Origin: Pseudomonas putida
GTDB lineage: Bacteria > Pseudomonadota > Gammaproteobacteria > Pseudomonadales > Pseudomonadaceae
Direction of reading: 5' to 3'
DNA length: 64,000 nt
Assembly (NCBI RefSeq): GCF_001941965.1
Contig: NZ_MKZO01000013.1
Coordinates: 1-64,000, forward strand
A program made the position numbers and the translations under genes. The notes below the pieces were generated by a model, which made no database searches, was not told the origin of the DNA, and saw only the letters and a list, made by a program, of their open reading frames with translations. Of this stretch, positions 36,050-44,624 are shown piece by piece. Numbering within the stretch: the first letter of the stretch is position 1; each line of letters starts with the position of its first letter.

Positions 36050-37284
36050 AACGCGCCTATATCCTCGCGGTCGTGGCGATCATCGTCGCCACCCTGCTGG
36101 GTATCGCCGTGGCCAAACACAGTGGCTACGTGCTGATCGCCTATGACAGCTTCCGCTACGAATCGAGCCTGTGGGCAACCCTGGCCTTGATCGTTGCAGT
36201 GGTCCTGGTCCTGTGGCTGCTCAAGCTGCTGATCGGCCTGGTGCTGACCTCCACTGGTGTGGTCAACCCCTGGTCGCGGCGCAACCGCAGCCGGCGCACC
36301 CGCCTGGCCATCGAGCAGGGGCAGCTGGACCTGGCCGAAGGGCGCTGGGCCAGTGCCCAGCGCCATCTGCATCGCGCCGCCGAGGCCGAGCGTCAGCCGC
36401 TGCTGTACTACCTCGGTGCTGCACGTGCGGCCAACGAGCTGGGCCGCACCGAAGACAGCGACAACCTGCTGGAGCGCGCCCTGGAGCGGCAGCCCCAGGC
36501 CGAGCTGGCGATCGCCCTGACCCACGCGCAGTTGCAGGTGGATCGCGGCGACACGGATGCCGCGCTGGAAACCCTGCAAGCCATGCACGAACGCCATCCG
36601 CACAATGCCCAGGTGCTGCGTCAACTGCAGCGCCTGTATCAGCAACGTGGCGACTGGTCGGCGCTGATCCGCCTGATGCCGGAGCTGCGCAAGGACAAGG
36701 TGCTCTCGGGCAAGGAGCTGGCCGAGCTGGAGCGTCGTGCCTGGGGGCAGAACCTGTCCCTGGCGGTGCAGCGCGAAGACGACGGCCAGGCCGCGCGCCA
36801 GTCGCTGGAGCGTGCCTGGCAGCAGTTGACCAACGCCCAGCGCCAGGAGCCGCAACTGGTCCTGGCCTATGCCGAGCAGCTGCGTCAACTGGGTGCGGAA
36901 AACGAAGCGGAGGAAATTCTTCGCACTGCCCTCAAGCGTGAATACGAGAGTCATCTCGCGCGCCTCTACGGACTGGTGCGCGGCAGCGATCCGGCGAAGC
37001 AGCTGCAGACCGCCGAAGGCTGGCTCAAGACCCACGCCGACGACCCGAGCCTGCTCCTGACCCTGGGCCGTCTGAGCCTGCAGAATCGGCTCTGGGGCAA
37101 GGCTCGCGATTATCTCGAAAGCAGCTTGCGCCTGCAGCGCAACCCCGAAGCCTGCGCCGAGCTGGCCCGCCTGCTGGCCGGCCTTGGCGAGAACGAGCGC
37201 AGCAACGCGCTGTTCCAGGAGGGCCTTGGCCTGCTCGACGAGCGCCTGCTGGCCCTGCCGTTGCCGGACCCGGTTCGCGCCTGA
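36046..37284 (+). CDS. hemY: HemY-like TPR inner-membrane protein
   Basis: 412-aa protein with two N-terminal membrane segments (about 5-22 and 44-65) enclosing the HemY_N motif HSGYVLIAYDSFRYESSLWA, and a cytoplasmic TPR-repeat domain covering most of residues 85-400. It is not the Bacillus protoporphyrinogen oxidase of the same name; the proteobacterial HemY is a scaffold-like protein linked to late heme steps. Last gene of the hemCDXY operon. Confidence 0.92.
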   Translation: MKRAYILAVVAIIVATLLGIAVAKHSGYVLIAYDSFRYESSLWATLALIVAVVLVLWLLKLLIGLVLTSTGVVNPWSRRNRSRRTRLAIEQGQLDLAEGRWASAQRHLHRAAEAERQPLLYYLGAARAANELGRTEDSDNLLERALERQPQAELAIALTHAQLQVDRGDTDAALETLQAMHERHPHNAQVLRQLQRLYQQRGDWSALIRLMPELRKDKVLSGKELAELERRAWGQNLSLAVQREDDGQAARQSLERAWQQLTNAQRQEPQLVLAYAEQLRQLGAENEAEEILRTALKREYESHLARLYGLVRGSDPAKQLQTAEGWLKTHADDPSLLLTLGRLSLQNRLWGKARDYLESSLRLQRNPEACAELARLLAGLGENERSNALFQEGLGLLDERLLALPLPDPVRA

Positions 37285-37293
37285 CCCGGCATC

Positions 37294-37320
37294 AGGGGCT
37301 GACCGCAAGGGTCAGCCCCT
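37294..37320 (+). terminator. strong hairpin after hemY, without a U-tract
   Basis: AGGGGCTGACC / GGGTCAGCCCCT with a GCAA tetraloop, a perfect 11-bp stem. No run of T follows, so it may stabilise the hem mRNA 3' end or end it with Rho, rather than act as a canonical intrinsic terminator. Confidence 0.55.
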
Positions 37321-37483
37321 GAAGGGCTCTAGTAGAGGGTTCCTGGTTGATTTGTGGATTTTTCCTACCAAGTTAGGCGAATTTTCCAATAAAAATCAGA
37401 GACTTGTCCGGTTGGTTGCTTCTTGAAACAACCAAGCGCTTTCCTCTACCGTTGCCAAATGTCTTTTCTGCCCTGGTCCTGCC

Positions 37484-38005
37484 ATGCCTTTGGCCTGTCT
37501 GCGCTCCTTTTTCTTCCCGGCTTTCCTGGCGTCCTTCCTGGTGCTGTCCGGCTCGTTCTACCTCGAGTTCGGCCTGGGCCTGGCGGCGTGCCCGTTGTGC
37601 CAGGGGCAACGTTTCCTGCTGGCGGCATTCTCGCTGACCTGCCTGGGCGCGATGCTGCACATGCCCGGGCCCACTGCGGCACGGCGCTGGCTGTGCCTGT
37701 GCCTGGGGCTGTCGCTGCTCGGCAGCGCGCTGGCGGCGCGGCATGTCTGGCTACAAGGGCTGTTTCCTGTTCCCGAGATACCCTGCGAGCAAAACCTGGC
37801 CTACCTGCTCGAGCACGGCACCGTGCTTGAATGGCTTCATGGGCTGGTGCTGGGCTCGGCCGAGTGCGTGCCGATCACCTGGAGCTTCTTCAGTCTCAGC
37901 GTCCCGGAATGGAGCCTGCTGGCCTTTGTCGCACTAGCACTGGCAGTGCTGCTGCGCCTGCTTCCCAAACACCGGCTGAACCTGGCCGACTCGCCGGGGT
38001 CATGA
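37484..38005 (+). CDS. dsbB: disulfide bond formation protein B (DsbB/DsbH)
   Basis: 173-aa four-helix inner-membrane quinone reductase that reoxidises DsbA. The first periplasmic pair is in AACPLCQGQRF (about residues 36-39); the second pair is in EIPCEQNLAY and SAECVPITW. P. aeruginosa carries a second dsbB (dsbH) at this spot between hemY and algQ, so this is probably that paralogue. The start ATG at 37484 gives the expected length of about 170 aa. Confidence 0.92.
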   Translation: MPLACLRSFFFPAFLASFLVLSGSFYLEFGLGLAACPLCQGQRFLLAAFSLTCLGAMLHMPGPTAARRWLCLCLGLSLLGSALAARHVWLQGLFPVPEIPCEQNLAYLLEHGTVLEWLHGLVLGSAECVPITWSFFSLSVPEWSLLAFVALALAVLLRLLPKHRLNLADSPGS

Positions 38006-38233
38006 AAGGGCTGGTCGCCGTTTCAAACGACCGGCGGCGATGGGTCGCAGGATTAAACACTTGTATGAAACTAGTCGCCTGCGTACCTTGAAGCCAAGGG
38101 CGTGCGGGAATAATCTCCCCTGCACGCATACCGAAAACACTGCTGCTCAATGCCGTTCTGCCGTTGTTCCTTTTCTATCGCGACTTGCGATACCGGGGCG
38201 CAGGGGGCACGACCCTTAAGGGATGAGACCGCC

Positions 38234-38704
38234 ATGTTAGATAGTTGTCAGAATGCTCAGGAACGCTGGGGTGGGGTTCACAAGCTCATTGACCGCTGGC
38301 TGCTGGAGCGAGAGGAGCTGGTTACTGCGTTCCGCGAATTGCGCGATGCCAAGCCGGCATTTGCCGACAAGACGCTCAATGGCCGCTTCTGCGAAATTCT
38401 CGTCGATTACGTATCGGCCTGGCATTTCGAAATCTGCGAACAGCTGATCAGCGAAGCCAAGGCGTTCGGTGACAACCGCGGCCTGGAGCTGGCGGAGCAG
38501 ATCAACCCGCGTATCGATGTCAGTACCGAGATTGCCCTGTCGTTCAACGACAAGTGCAGCGAGGGCAAGTGCAACGACAACGGCCACTTTGCCGAGTCAT
38601 TGCAAAAGCTGGGTGGCCAGCTGCGCGAGCGTTTCGAGCTGGAAGACTGCCTTATCGAAGTGCTGCATACCGCCCACAAGGAAGAAGCGCCAGCGACTGT
38701 CTGA
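38234..38704 (+). CDS. algQ: anti-sigma-70 regulator Rsd/AlgQ
   Basis: 156-aa all-helical Rsd family protein that binds RpoD region 4 and helps redistribute RNA polymerase. It begins MLDSCQNAQERWGGVHKLID, with LVDYVSAWHFEICEQLI in the core. In P. aeruginosa the same protein is AlgQ, a positive regulator of alginate and siderophore genes. The FKBP gene follows convergently, then algP, as in that species. The start at 38234 is preceded by GATGAGACCGCC, a modest ribosome site. Confidence 0.93.
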   Translation: MLDSCQNAQERWGGVHKLIDRWLLEREELVTAFRELRDAKPAFADKTLNGRFCEILVDYVSAWHFEICEQLISEAKAFGDNRGLELAEQINPRIDVSTEIALSFNDKCSEGKCNDNGHFAESLQKLGGQLRERFELEDCLIEVLHTAHKEEAPATV

Positions 38705-38732
38705 CTTCCTGTGCTGAAACGTTGCCGATTGC

Positions 38733-39395
38733 TCAGTCGGCAACGTCGAGCAGTTCGATCTCGAATACCAGGGGCGTGTAGGGCGCGATCAGGTCACCCG
38801 CGCCATCGGCGCCATAGGCCTGCTCCGACGGGATCACCAGGCGGTACTTCGAACCCGCCGCCATCTCCGGCAGTGCTGCCTGCCAACCCGCGATCACGCT
38901 GTCCAGGTTGAACCACTGGGGCTGGTCGTTCTGGTCGAACACCGTGCCGTCCGGCAATCTTCCGACATATTTCACCTTCACCTTGCCGCCCGCTTTAGGC
39001 CTGGCGCCCGTGCCTTGCTGGAGGGCTGTCATCAGCACGCCATCGCTCAACTCACGCACGCCTGCGCGGCCTCGCTCGTTGGCGATGAAACGGCGCTCGG
39101 CGGCCAGTGCCTGTTCGACATGGGACTGCGCGGCAGCGTCATTGGCCTGCTGGTCATGCTGGGCGAGGACCGCGTCGATGCGCTCCTGGGACAGGGCGAG
39201 TGGCTTGTTCTGGTAGGCCTGTTGCAGCCCTTCGAGCAAGGCCTGGAGTTGCAGCCCCGGAACCTCTGCACGCAGGCGTTCGCCCAGGCTGGCGCCGAGG
39301 CTATAGGCGAGGTCGTGATCCGAGGGCGATGCGCTTTGTTCCGCATGGGCCGGGGGCAGCAGGAAGAATAATGACAGCAGCAAATAGCGCGGCAC
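38733..39395 (-). CDS. periplasmic FKBP-type peptidyl-prolyl isomerase
   Basis: 220-aa exported isomerase/chaperone resembling FkpA/Mip. The signal peptide MPRYLLLSLFFLLPPAHA (GTG start at 39395, with CGGAG upstream) precedes a helical dimerisation domain (about 22-110). The C-terminal FKBP domain (about 120-220) has KVKYVGRLPDGTVFDQ, VIAGWQAALPEM and YGADGAGDLIAPYTPLVFEI. An in-frame extension to 39461 would bury the signal peptide and is rejected. It lies between algQ and algP. Confidence 0.9.
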   Translation of the reverse strand: MPRYLLLSLFFLLPPAHAEQSASPSDHDLAYSLGASLGERLRAEVPGLQLQALLEGLQQAYQNKPLALSQERIDAVLAQHDQQANDAAAQSHVEQALAAERRFIANERGRAGVRELSDGVLMTALQQGTGARPKAGGKVKVKYVGRLPDGTVFDQNDQPQWFNLDSVIAGWQAALPEMAAGSKYRLVIPSEQAYGADGAGDLIAPYTPLVFEIELLDVAD

Positions 39396-39635
39396 GGCCT
39401 GGCTCCGAAGATGACAAAGAAGAGTTGCAGCGGTGTTGATTATGCCCGTTCGCGGAGGCAAGTTAGTTAATTGTCTGCAATCTGTAACACAGCATCTACA
39501 CTTGCCCGGAGCGGCAGCTTCAACAACTTTGCCCAGGCATGCAACGCGGCGACTTCTTTACTGTCAACATGCCCTAGCGGCGATAGCAGCACAGGTCTAG
39601 TATGAGCCGCAATTTCGTCAGCCAGGAGGAAAGCC

Positions 39636-40790
39636 ATGTCGGCCAACAAGAAGCCAGTCAACACGCCGTTGCACCTGCTGCAACAACTCTCGGGCAGCCT
39701 GCTCGAGCATTTGGAAAATGCCTGCTCGCAAGCGCTGGCCGATGCGGAAAAACTGCTCGCCAAGTTGGAGAAACAACGTGGCAAGGCTCAGGAAAAACTG
39801 CACAAGTCCCGTCTGAAACTTCAGGACGTTGCGGCCACTGGTAAAGCCAAGGCACAGGACAAGGCAAAAGGCGCAGTTGGCGAACTGGAAGCACTGCTCG
39901 ATTCGCTGAAAGAGCGTCAGACCCAGACCCGTACTTATATTGCGCAACTGAAAAAAGATGCCCAGGAAAGCCTGAAGATTGCCCAGGGTGTCGGCAAGGT
40001 TCGTGAAGCTGCAGCCAAGGCCCTGTCTTCTCGTACTCCGGCTAAACCTGCTGCTGCCAAGGCAGCCGCTAAACCGGCCGCCAAGCCTGCTGCCGCCAAG
40101 GCGCCGGCCAAGCCAGCTGCCAAGGTTGCTGCTGCTAAGGCGCCAGCCAAGGCCGCTGCGAAACCTGCTGCTGCCAAGCCAGCGGCCAAAGCCGCTGCCG
40201 CCAAACCGGCCGCAAAAACCGCGGCTGCCAAGGCTCCAGCCAAGGCAGCCGCCAAGCCGGTAGCTGCCAAGCCTGCTGCTAAAGCGGCTGCCGCCAAACC
40301 CGCCGCGAAAACCGCTGCTGCCAAGGCTCCAGCCAAACCCGCTGCCAAGCCAGTAGCTGCCAAACCCGCAACCAAGCCTGCTGCGGCCAAGCCGACCAGC
40401 GCCGCTGCCGCTGCGAAAGCGCCAGCAAAAGCTGCTGCGAAACCCGCTGCTGCCAAGCCCGTAGCTGCGAAACCGGCCGCCAAGCCTGCTGCTGCGAAAC
40501 CAGCTGCCAAGCCTGCCGCCGCCAAACCAGCCGCCAAGCCAGTTGCCGCCAAACCAGCAGCCAAGCCTGCTGCGGCCAAGGCACCAGCCAAACCAGCCGC
40601 TGCGAAACCTGCCGCCAAACCTGCAGCAGCCAAGCCAGCGGCCAAACCAGCCGCCGCCAAGCCCGCTGCGGCCAAGCCAGCCACCCCGGCTGCGCCTGCT
40701 ACAGCGGCACCGGCGCCTGCTGCTTCGCCAGCGCCAGCGGCAACCCCTGCCGCTACCCCAAACACTCAGACGCCGTCTTCGGCTTCCTGA
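39636..40790 (+). CDS. algP: histone H1-like alginate regulator AlgP
   Basis: 384-aa protein. The first ~125 residues form an alpha-helical coiled-coil domain (including LENACSQALADAEKLLAKLE). About 225 residues of KPAA/KAPA/AAAKP repeats follow, strongly basic and like eukaryotic histone H1 tails, ending in a Pro/Ala/Thr linker. AlgP binds DNA non-specifically and influences algD in P. aeruginosa. The repeat is encoded by a tandem array of imperfect 12-bp units, a known spot for length changes. Its 3' end overlaps the convergent TIGR02444 gene by 25 bp. Confidence 0.94.
   Translation: MSANKKPVNTPLHLLQQLSGSLLEHLENACSQALADAEKLLAKLEKQRGKAQEKLHKSRLKLQDVAATGKAKAQDKAKGAVGELEALLDSLKERQTQTRTYIAQLKKDAQESLKIAQGVGKVREAAAKALSSRTPAKPAAAKAAAKPAAKPAAAKAPAKPAAKVAAAKAPAKAAAKPAAAKPAAKAAAAKPAAKTAAAKAPAKAAAKPVAAKPAAKAAAAKPAAKTAAAKAPAKPAAKPVAAKPATKPAAAKPTSAAAAAKAPAKAAAKPAAAKPVAAKPAAKPAAAKPAAKPAAAKPAAKPVAAKPAAKPAAAKAPAKPAAAKPAAKPAAAKPAAKPAAAKPAAAKPATPAAPATAAPAPAASPAPAATPAATPNTQTPSSAS
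39995..40735 (+). repeat. tandem imperfect 12-bp repeats in algP
   Basis: Repeated units such as GCCAAGCCTGCTGC or GCGAAACCGGCC, each encoding four residues of the Lys-Pro-Ala-Ala type, over about 740 bp. Prone to slippage; the unit count may differ between strains or be miscounted by short-read assembly. Confidence 0.88.
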
Positions 40791-41248
40791 GTCGTTCCCG
40801 TCGCGACGCGCAGCACCTGCAGCGCGTCGTGATCGCGGGAGGCTGCCGGCGCCAGCCGGGTCAGCCAGCTTTCCGGCGGGGCTTCGGCTCCGCTCGGCCA
40901 GCCAGCACAAGCGTCTTGCAAGCGTTGCAGTTGCACGCGTTCCGCATCCAGTTCAAGTGCTTTCAAGCGCTCACGCAAGGCCGCCAGTTGCGGATCCTTC
41001 AGCGCGTCCCCACGCCATTGCTGTCGTAGTGCGCGCAAGGGTTGAACCACATCGATTTGCCAAGGCCCGGCCAATTGCCGCAGCCGCTCGACACGCTCGT
41101 CGCTGATCTCCACGTGCCGCTGCTCCAGCCAGGCGCCGCACAACATCAGGCAGACGTCGGCACCCAGTGCCTGCAATTCCAGGCAGGCTGTTTCCACGCC
41201 GGGACGGGCATAGAGCCCGATGGCGAAATCCCACAGGTCGGTGTGCAT
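40766..41248 (-). CDS. TIGR02444 family protein
   Basis: 160-aa protein matching the TIGR02444 family, unknown function. MHTDLWDFAIGLYARPGVET is followed by CLELQALGADVCLMLCGAWL and a charged helical C-terminal half (LAALRERLKALELDAERVQL). No export signal. It is convergent with algP (25-bp overlap) and divergent from the ABC-F gene, whose start is 51 bp away. In pseudomonads it is found at this position next to the ABC-F gene. Confidence 0.85.
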   Translation of the reverse strand: MHTDLWDFAIGLYARPGVETACLELQALGADVCLMLCGAWLEQRHVEISDERVERLRQLAGPWQIDVVQPLRALRQQWRGDALKDPQLAALRERLKALELDAERVQLQRLQDACAGWPSGAEAPPESWLTRLAPAASRDHDALQVLRVATGTTQEAEDGV

Positions 41249-41298
41249 ATTCCTGCTCGCGCCAGTTGCCAGCGAAGCTGGTAGACTCCGCCGCCATT

Positions 41299-43209
41299 AT
41301 GATCAGACTTTCGAACCTCACTTTACAGCGTGGTCCGCAACGCCTGCTAGACGGCGCGGAACTGACCCTGCACGCCGGCCAGAAAGCCGGCCTGATCGGT
41401 GCCAATGGCGCCGGCAAATCCAGCCTGTTCGCCTTGCTGCGCGGCGAGCTCACCCCGGATTCGGGTGACTGCCAGCTGCCTGGCGACTGGCGTATCGCCC
41501 ATATGCGCCAGGAGGTCGACACCCTCGATCGCCTGGCGGTGGACTATGTGCTCGACGGAGATATCCGCCTGCGCAAGGTCCAGGACGAGCTTGCCGCCGC
41601 CGAAGCCGCCCACGACAACGCGGCGCTGGCGCGTCTGCATGTCGAACTCGACAGCGCCGACGGCTACACCGCCGACGCCCGTGCGCGCAAATTGCTGGCC
41701 GGCCTTGGCTTCACCAATGAGCAGATGGACCGCCGTGTCGGCGACTTCTCCGGGGGCTGGCGGATGCGCCTGAACCTGGCCCAGGCCCTGATGTGCCCGT
41801 CCGACCTGCTGCTGCTCGACGAACCGACCAACCACCTCGATCTCGACGCGATCCTCTGGCTGGAAGACTGGCTCAAGGGCTACCCGGGCACGCTGCTGCT
41901 GATTTCCCACGACCGTGACTTCCTCGATGCCGTGGTCGATCACGTCGCCCATGTCGAACAGTGCAAGCTGACCCTCTATCGCGGCGGCTACACCGCCTTC
42001 GAGCGGGCCCGGGCCGAGCGCCTGGCGCAGCAGCAACAGGCCTACGAGAAGCAACAGGCCCAGCGCGCGCACATGGAAAAGTACATCGCCCGTTTCAAGG
42101 CCCAGGCCACCAAGGCCCGTCAGGCGCAGAGCCGGATCAAGGCCCTGGAACGCATGGAAGAGCTGACCGCCGCCCATGTCGATTCGCCGTTCGACTTCGT
42201 CTTCCGCGAATCGCAGAAGATCTCCAGCCCGTTGCTCGACCTGTCCGAAGCCCGCCTGGGCTATGGCGAGAAAACCGTGCTGGAGAAGGTCAAGCTGCAA
42301 TTGGTGCCGGGTGCCCGGATCGGCCTGCTCGGCCCCAACGGCGCGGGTAAATCGACCCTGATCAAGAACCTCTCCGGCGAGCTGCAACCGCTGGCCGGGC
42401 GTCTGGTCCGTGGCGAGAACACCTCGGTCGGCTACTTCGCCCAGCACCAGCTCGATTCGCTGGACAGCAAGGCCAGCCCGCTCCTGCACCTGCAACGCCT
42501 GGCGCCGAGCGAGCGCGAGCAGACCTTACGCGACTTCCTCGGCGGCTTCGACTTCCGTGGCGACCGTTGCGACGAGCCGGTGCTGAATTTCTCTGGCGGC
42601 GAGAAAGCCCGCCTGGCCCTGGCGCTGATCGCCTGGGAGCGGCCGAACCTGCTGCTGCTCGACGAACCGACCAACCACCTGGACCTGGAAATGCGCCTGG
42701 CGCTGACCATGGCCCTGCAGGAATTCAGCGGCGCCGTGGTGGTGGTGTCCCACGATCGTCACCTGCTCAAGAGCACCACCGACGAATTCCTCCTGGTCGC
42801 CGACGGCAAGGTCAGCGAGTTCGATGGCGACCTCGACGACTACGCCCGCTGGCTGGTCGACTATCGCCAGCGCAATGTGCCGGTGAGCAACACCCCGGTC
42901 AACCCGGACAAGACCGACAAGAAGGCCCAGCGCCAGGCCGCCGCCGCGCTGCGTCAGCAACTGGCGCCACACAAGCGCCAGGCCGACAAGCTGGAAGCCG
43001 AGTTGAGCAAGCTGCATGGGGACCTCGCCAAGGTCGAGGCCAGCCTCGGCGACAGCGGCGTCTACGAAGCGGCGCGCAAGGATGAACTGCGCGACCTGCT
43101 GGCCCGTCAGGCCCAGCTGAAAACCCGCGAAGCCGAACTGGAAGAAGCCTGGATGGAAGCGCTGGAAGTGCTGGAGACCATGCAGGCGGAGCTGGAGGCA
43201 CTGTCCTGA
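41299..43209 (+). CDS. ABC-F ATPase (YheS-type)
   Basis: 636-aa soluble protein with two ABC cassettes and no membrane domain, an ABC-F translation factor that works on the ribosome. Walker A motifs are GANGAGKSSL (about residue 34) and GPNGAGKSTL (about residue 345). ABC signatures are FSGGWRMRLN and FSGGEKARLA, each followed by LLLLDEPTNHLDL. The P-site interaction linker between the cassettes and a C-terminal coiled coil (about 540-630) are present. Closest to E. coli YheS/Uup-like proteins. Its stop overlaps the next start (TGATG). Confidence 0.93.
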   Translation: MIRLSNLTLQRGPQRLLDGAELTLHAGQKAGLIGANGAGKSSLFALLRGELTPDSGDCQLPGDWRIAHMRQEVDTLDRLAVDYVLDGDIRLRKVQDELAAAEAAHDNAALARLHVELDSADGYTADARARKLLAGLGFTNEQMDRRVGDFSGGWRMRLNLAQALMCPSDLLLLDEPTNHLDLDAILWLEDWLKGYPGTLLLISHDRDFLDAVVDHVAHVEQCKLTLYRGGYTAFERARAERLAQQQQAYEKQQAQRAHMEKYIARFKAQATKARQAQSRIKALERMEELTAAHVDSPFDFVFRESQKISSPLLDLSEARLGYGEKTVLEKVKLQLVPGARIGLLGPNGAGKSTLIKNLSGELQPLAGRLVRGENTSVGYFAQHQLDSLDSKASPLLHLQRLAPSEREQTLRDFLGGFDFRGDRCDEPVLNFSGGEKARLALALIAWERPNLLLLDEPTNHLDLEMRLALTMALQEFSGAVVVVSHDRHLLKSTTDEFLLVADGKVSEFDGDLDDYARWLVDYRQRNVPVSNTPVNPDKTDKKAQRQAAAALRQQLAPHKRQADKLEAELSKLHGDLAKVEASLGDSGVYEAARKDELRDLLARQAQLKTREAELEEAWMEALEVLETMQAELEALS

Positions 43210-43796
43210 TGGAAGCGCTGCGGCAGATGATTCCGGTGGAATGGCTCGGGCCGTTCTGGATGGGCCTGCAGATCCTGCTGATCCTGGTGGTGGCGTTCGT
43301 TCTGCAGCGTCTGGTGGCGCGCAGCCTCAAGACCCTGGGCGAGCGCTACCCGCTGCCGCCACAACTGATGATGCCGCTGCGCGGTGGCCTGCGCTGGCTG
43401 ATCATGGGCAGCGCGCTGATCTTCGTGCTGGAGCGCCTGGGGGTTTCCGCTACCGTGCTGTGGACGGCCTTGTCAGGCTTCGTCGCCGTGGCTGCCGTCG
43501 CGTTCTTCGCCATCTGGAGCGTGCTGTCCAACCTGCTCTGTGCGGTGCTGATCTTCACCGTCGGCCCATTCCGCATCGGTGATGTGGTGGAACTGGTCGA
43601 TACCACCGACAAACCCGGTATCAAAGGCCGGGTCACGGCCATCAACCTGCTGTTCACCACCCTGGTGGAAATGCCCGAGACTGGCGGTGCGCTGGTGCAG
43701 GTGCCGAACAGCCAGTTCTTCCAGAAGTCCGTACGCCGCTGGCGGGGTAGCGATGGGCTGCCACTGGTGGGCGAGGACAAGTCCCTCGGCAAGTGA
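43209..43796 (+). CDS. small MscS-family mechanosensitive channel
   Basis: 195-aa inner-membrane protein: a first helix (about 17-35), a second (about 62-80), then the MscS pore helix region VAAVAFFAIWSVLSNLLCAV and the beta domain FTVGPFRIGDVVELVD. It is about 90 residues shorter than E. coli MscS because the C-terminal cytoplasmic domain ends soon after the beta domain (NSQFFQKSVRRW). Translationally coupled to the ABC-F gene. Confidence 0.87.
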   Translation: MEALRQMIPVEWLGPFWMGLQILLILVVAFVLQRLVARSLKTLGERYPLPPQLMMPLRGGLRWLIMGSALIFVLERLGVSATVLWTALSGFVAVAAVAFFAIWSVLSNLLCAVLIFTVGPFRIGDVVELVDTTDKPGIKGRVTAINLLFTTLVEMPETGGALVQVPNSQFFQKSVRRWRGSDGLPLVGEDKSLGK

Positions 43797-43881
43797 TCGG
43801 CCACTGAAAACTTTTGTGGTGATTTTCTTGCAGGCGGATTAGCGTTGAGCCCTTGAACCGATTTTGTGGCCGAGGTGTGAG

Positions 43882-44514
43882 ATGTCGCTGGAAACGTGGT
43901 TGGCCTTTTTTGCCGCCTGTTGGGTAATCAGTCTGTCGCCGGGCGCCGGGGCCATCGCCTCGATGTCCTGCGGTTTGCAATATGGCTTCTGGCGTGGCTA
44001 CTGGAATGCCCTGGGCCTGCAACTGGGCCTGATCCTGCAGATCGCCATTATTGCGGCTGGTGTGGGTGCGGTGCTGGCGGCTTCGGCGACGGCGTTCCAG
44101 GTGATCAAGTGGTTTGGCGTGGCTTACCTGATCTACCTCGCGGTCAAGCAATGGCGGGCGCTGCCGGCGGACCTCTCAGACGAGTCGGCGGTACGGCCGA
44201 TCGGCAAGCCGTTGAGCCTGGTGTTCCGGGGTTTCCTGGTCAACGTCAGCAACCCCAAGGCGCTGGTGTTCATGCTCGCGGTGCTGCCGCAGTTCATCAA
44301 CCCGCATGAGGCGCTGTTGCCGCAGTACGTGATGATCACCGTGACCATGATCAGCGTGGACCTGCTGGTGATGGCGGGTTACACCGGGCTGGCGTCGAAG
44401 GTGCTGCGCCTGCTGCGTACGCCGAAACAGCAGCGGCGGATGAACCGGACCTTTGCCGGGTTGTTCCTGGGTGCGGCGACCTTGCTGGCCACCATTCGCC
44501 GGGCGCCGGTCTGA
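43882..44514 (+). CDS. LysE/RhtB-family amino-acid exporter
   Basis: 210-aa inner-membrane exporter with about six membrane helices and the family N-terminal signature LSPGAGAIASMSCGLQYGFW, plus FLVNVSNPKALVFMLAVLPQ. Relatives export homoserine, threonine, lysine or homoserine lactones; the substrate here is unknown. The start at 43882 fits the conserved beginning MSLETWLAFF. Confidence 0.88.
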   Translation: MSLETWLAFFAACWVISLSPGAGAIASMSCGLQYGFWRGYWNALGLQLGLILQIAIIAAGVGAVLAASATAFQVIKWFGVAYLIYLAVKQWRALPADLSDESAVRPIGKPLSLVFRGFLVNVSNPKALVFMLAVLPQFINPHEALLPQYVMITVTMISVDLLVMAGYTGLASKVLRLLRTPKQQRRMNRTFAGLFLGAATLLATIRRAPV

Positions 44515-44523
44515 GGTAGTACC

Positions 44524-44618
44524 GGCCCTATCGCTGGCAAGCCAGCTCCCACAGGTACAGCGGTGTTCTCAAGAACAGTGGTGAACCTGTGGGAGCTGGC
44601 TTGCCAGCGATGAGGCCA
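44524..44618. repeat. REP pair (BIME)
   Basis: GGCCCTATCGCTGGCAAGCC... faces CCTGTGGGAGCTGGCTTGCC...GATGAGGCC. The spacer includes GGTACAGCGGTGTTCTCAAG. Between convergent genes. Confidence 0.92.
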
Positions 44619-44624
44619 GTGAAT

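Noticed and set aside
39995..40735. Regular repeats that might suggest a CRISPR array
   Set aside because: Short, imperfect 12-bp units in frame within algP, with no conserved 25-40-bp direct repeats or unique spacers and no cas genes.
39618..40910. Long minus-strand frames opposite algP (Gly/Ser/Arg-rich and Ala/Gly-rich)
   Set aside because: They arise from the repeated algP codons read backward; no ribosome site, no homology.
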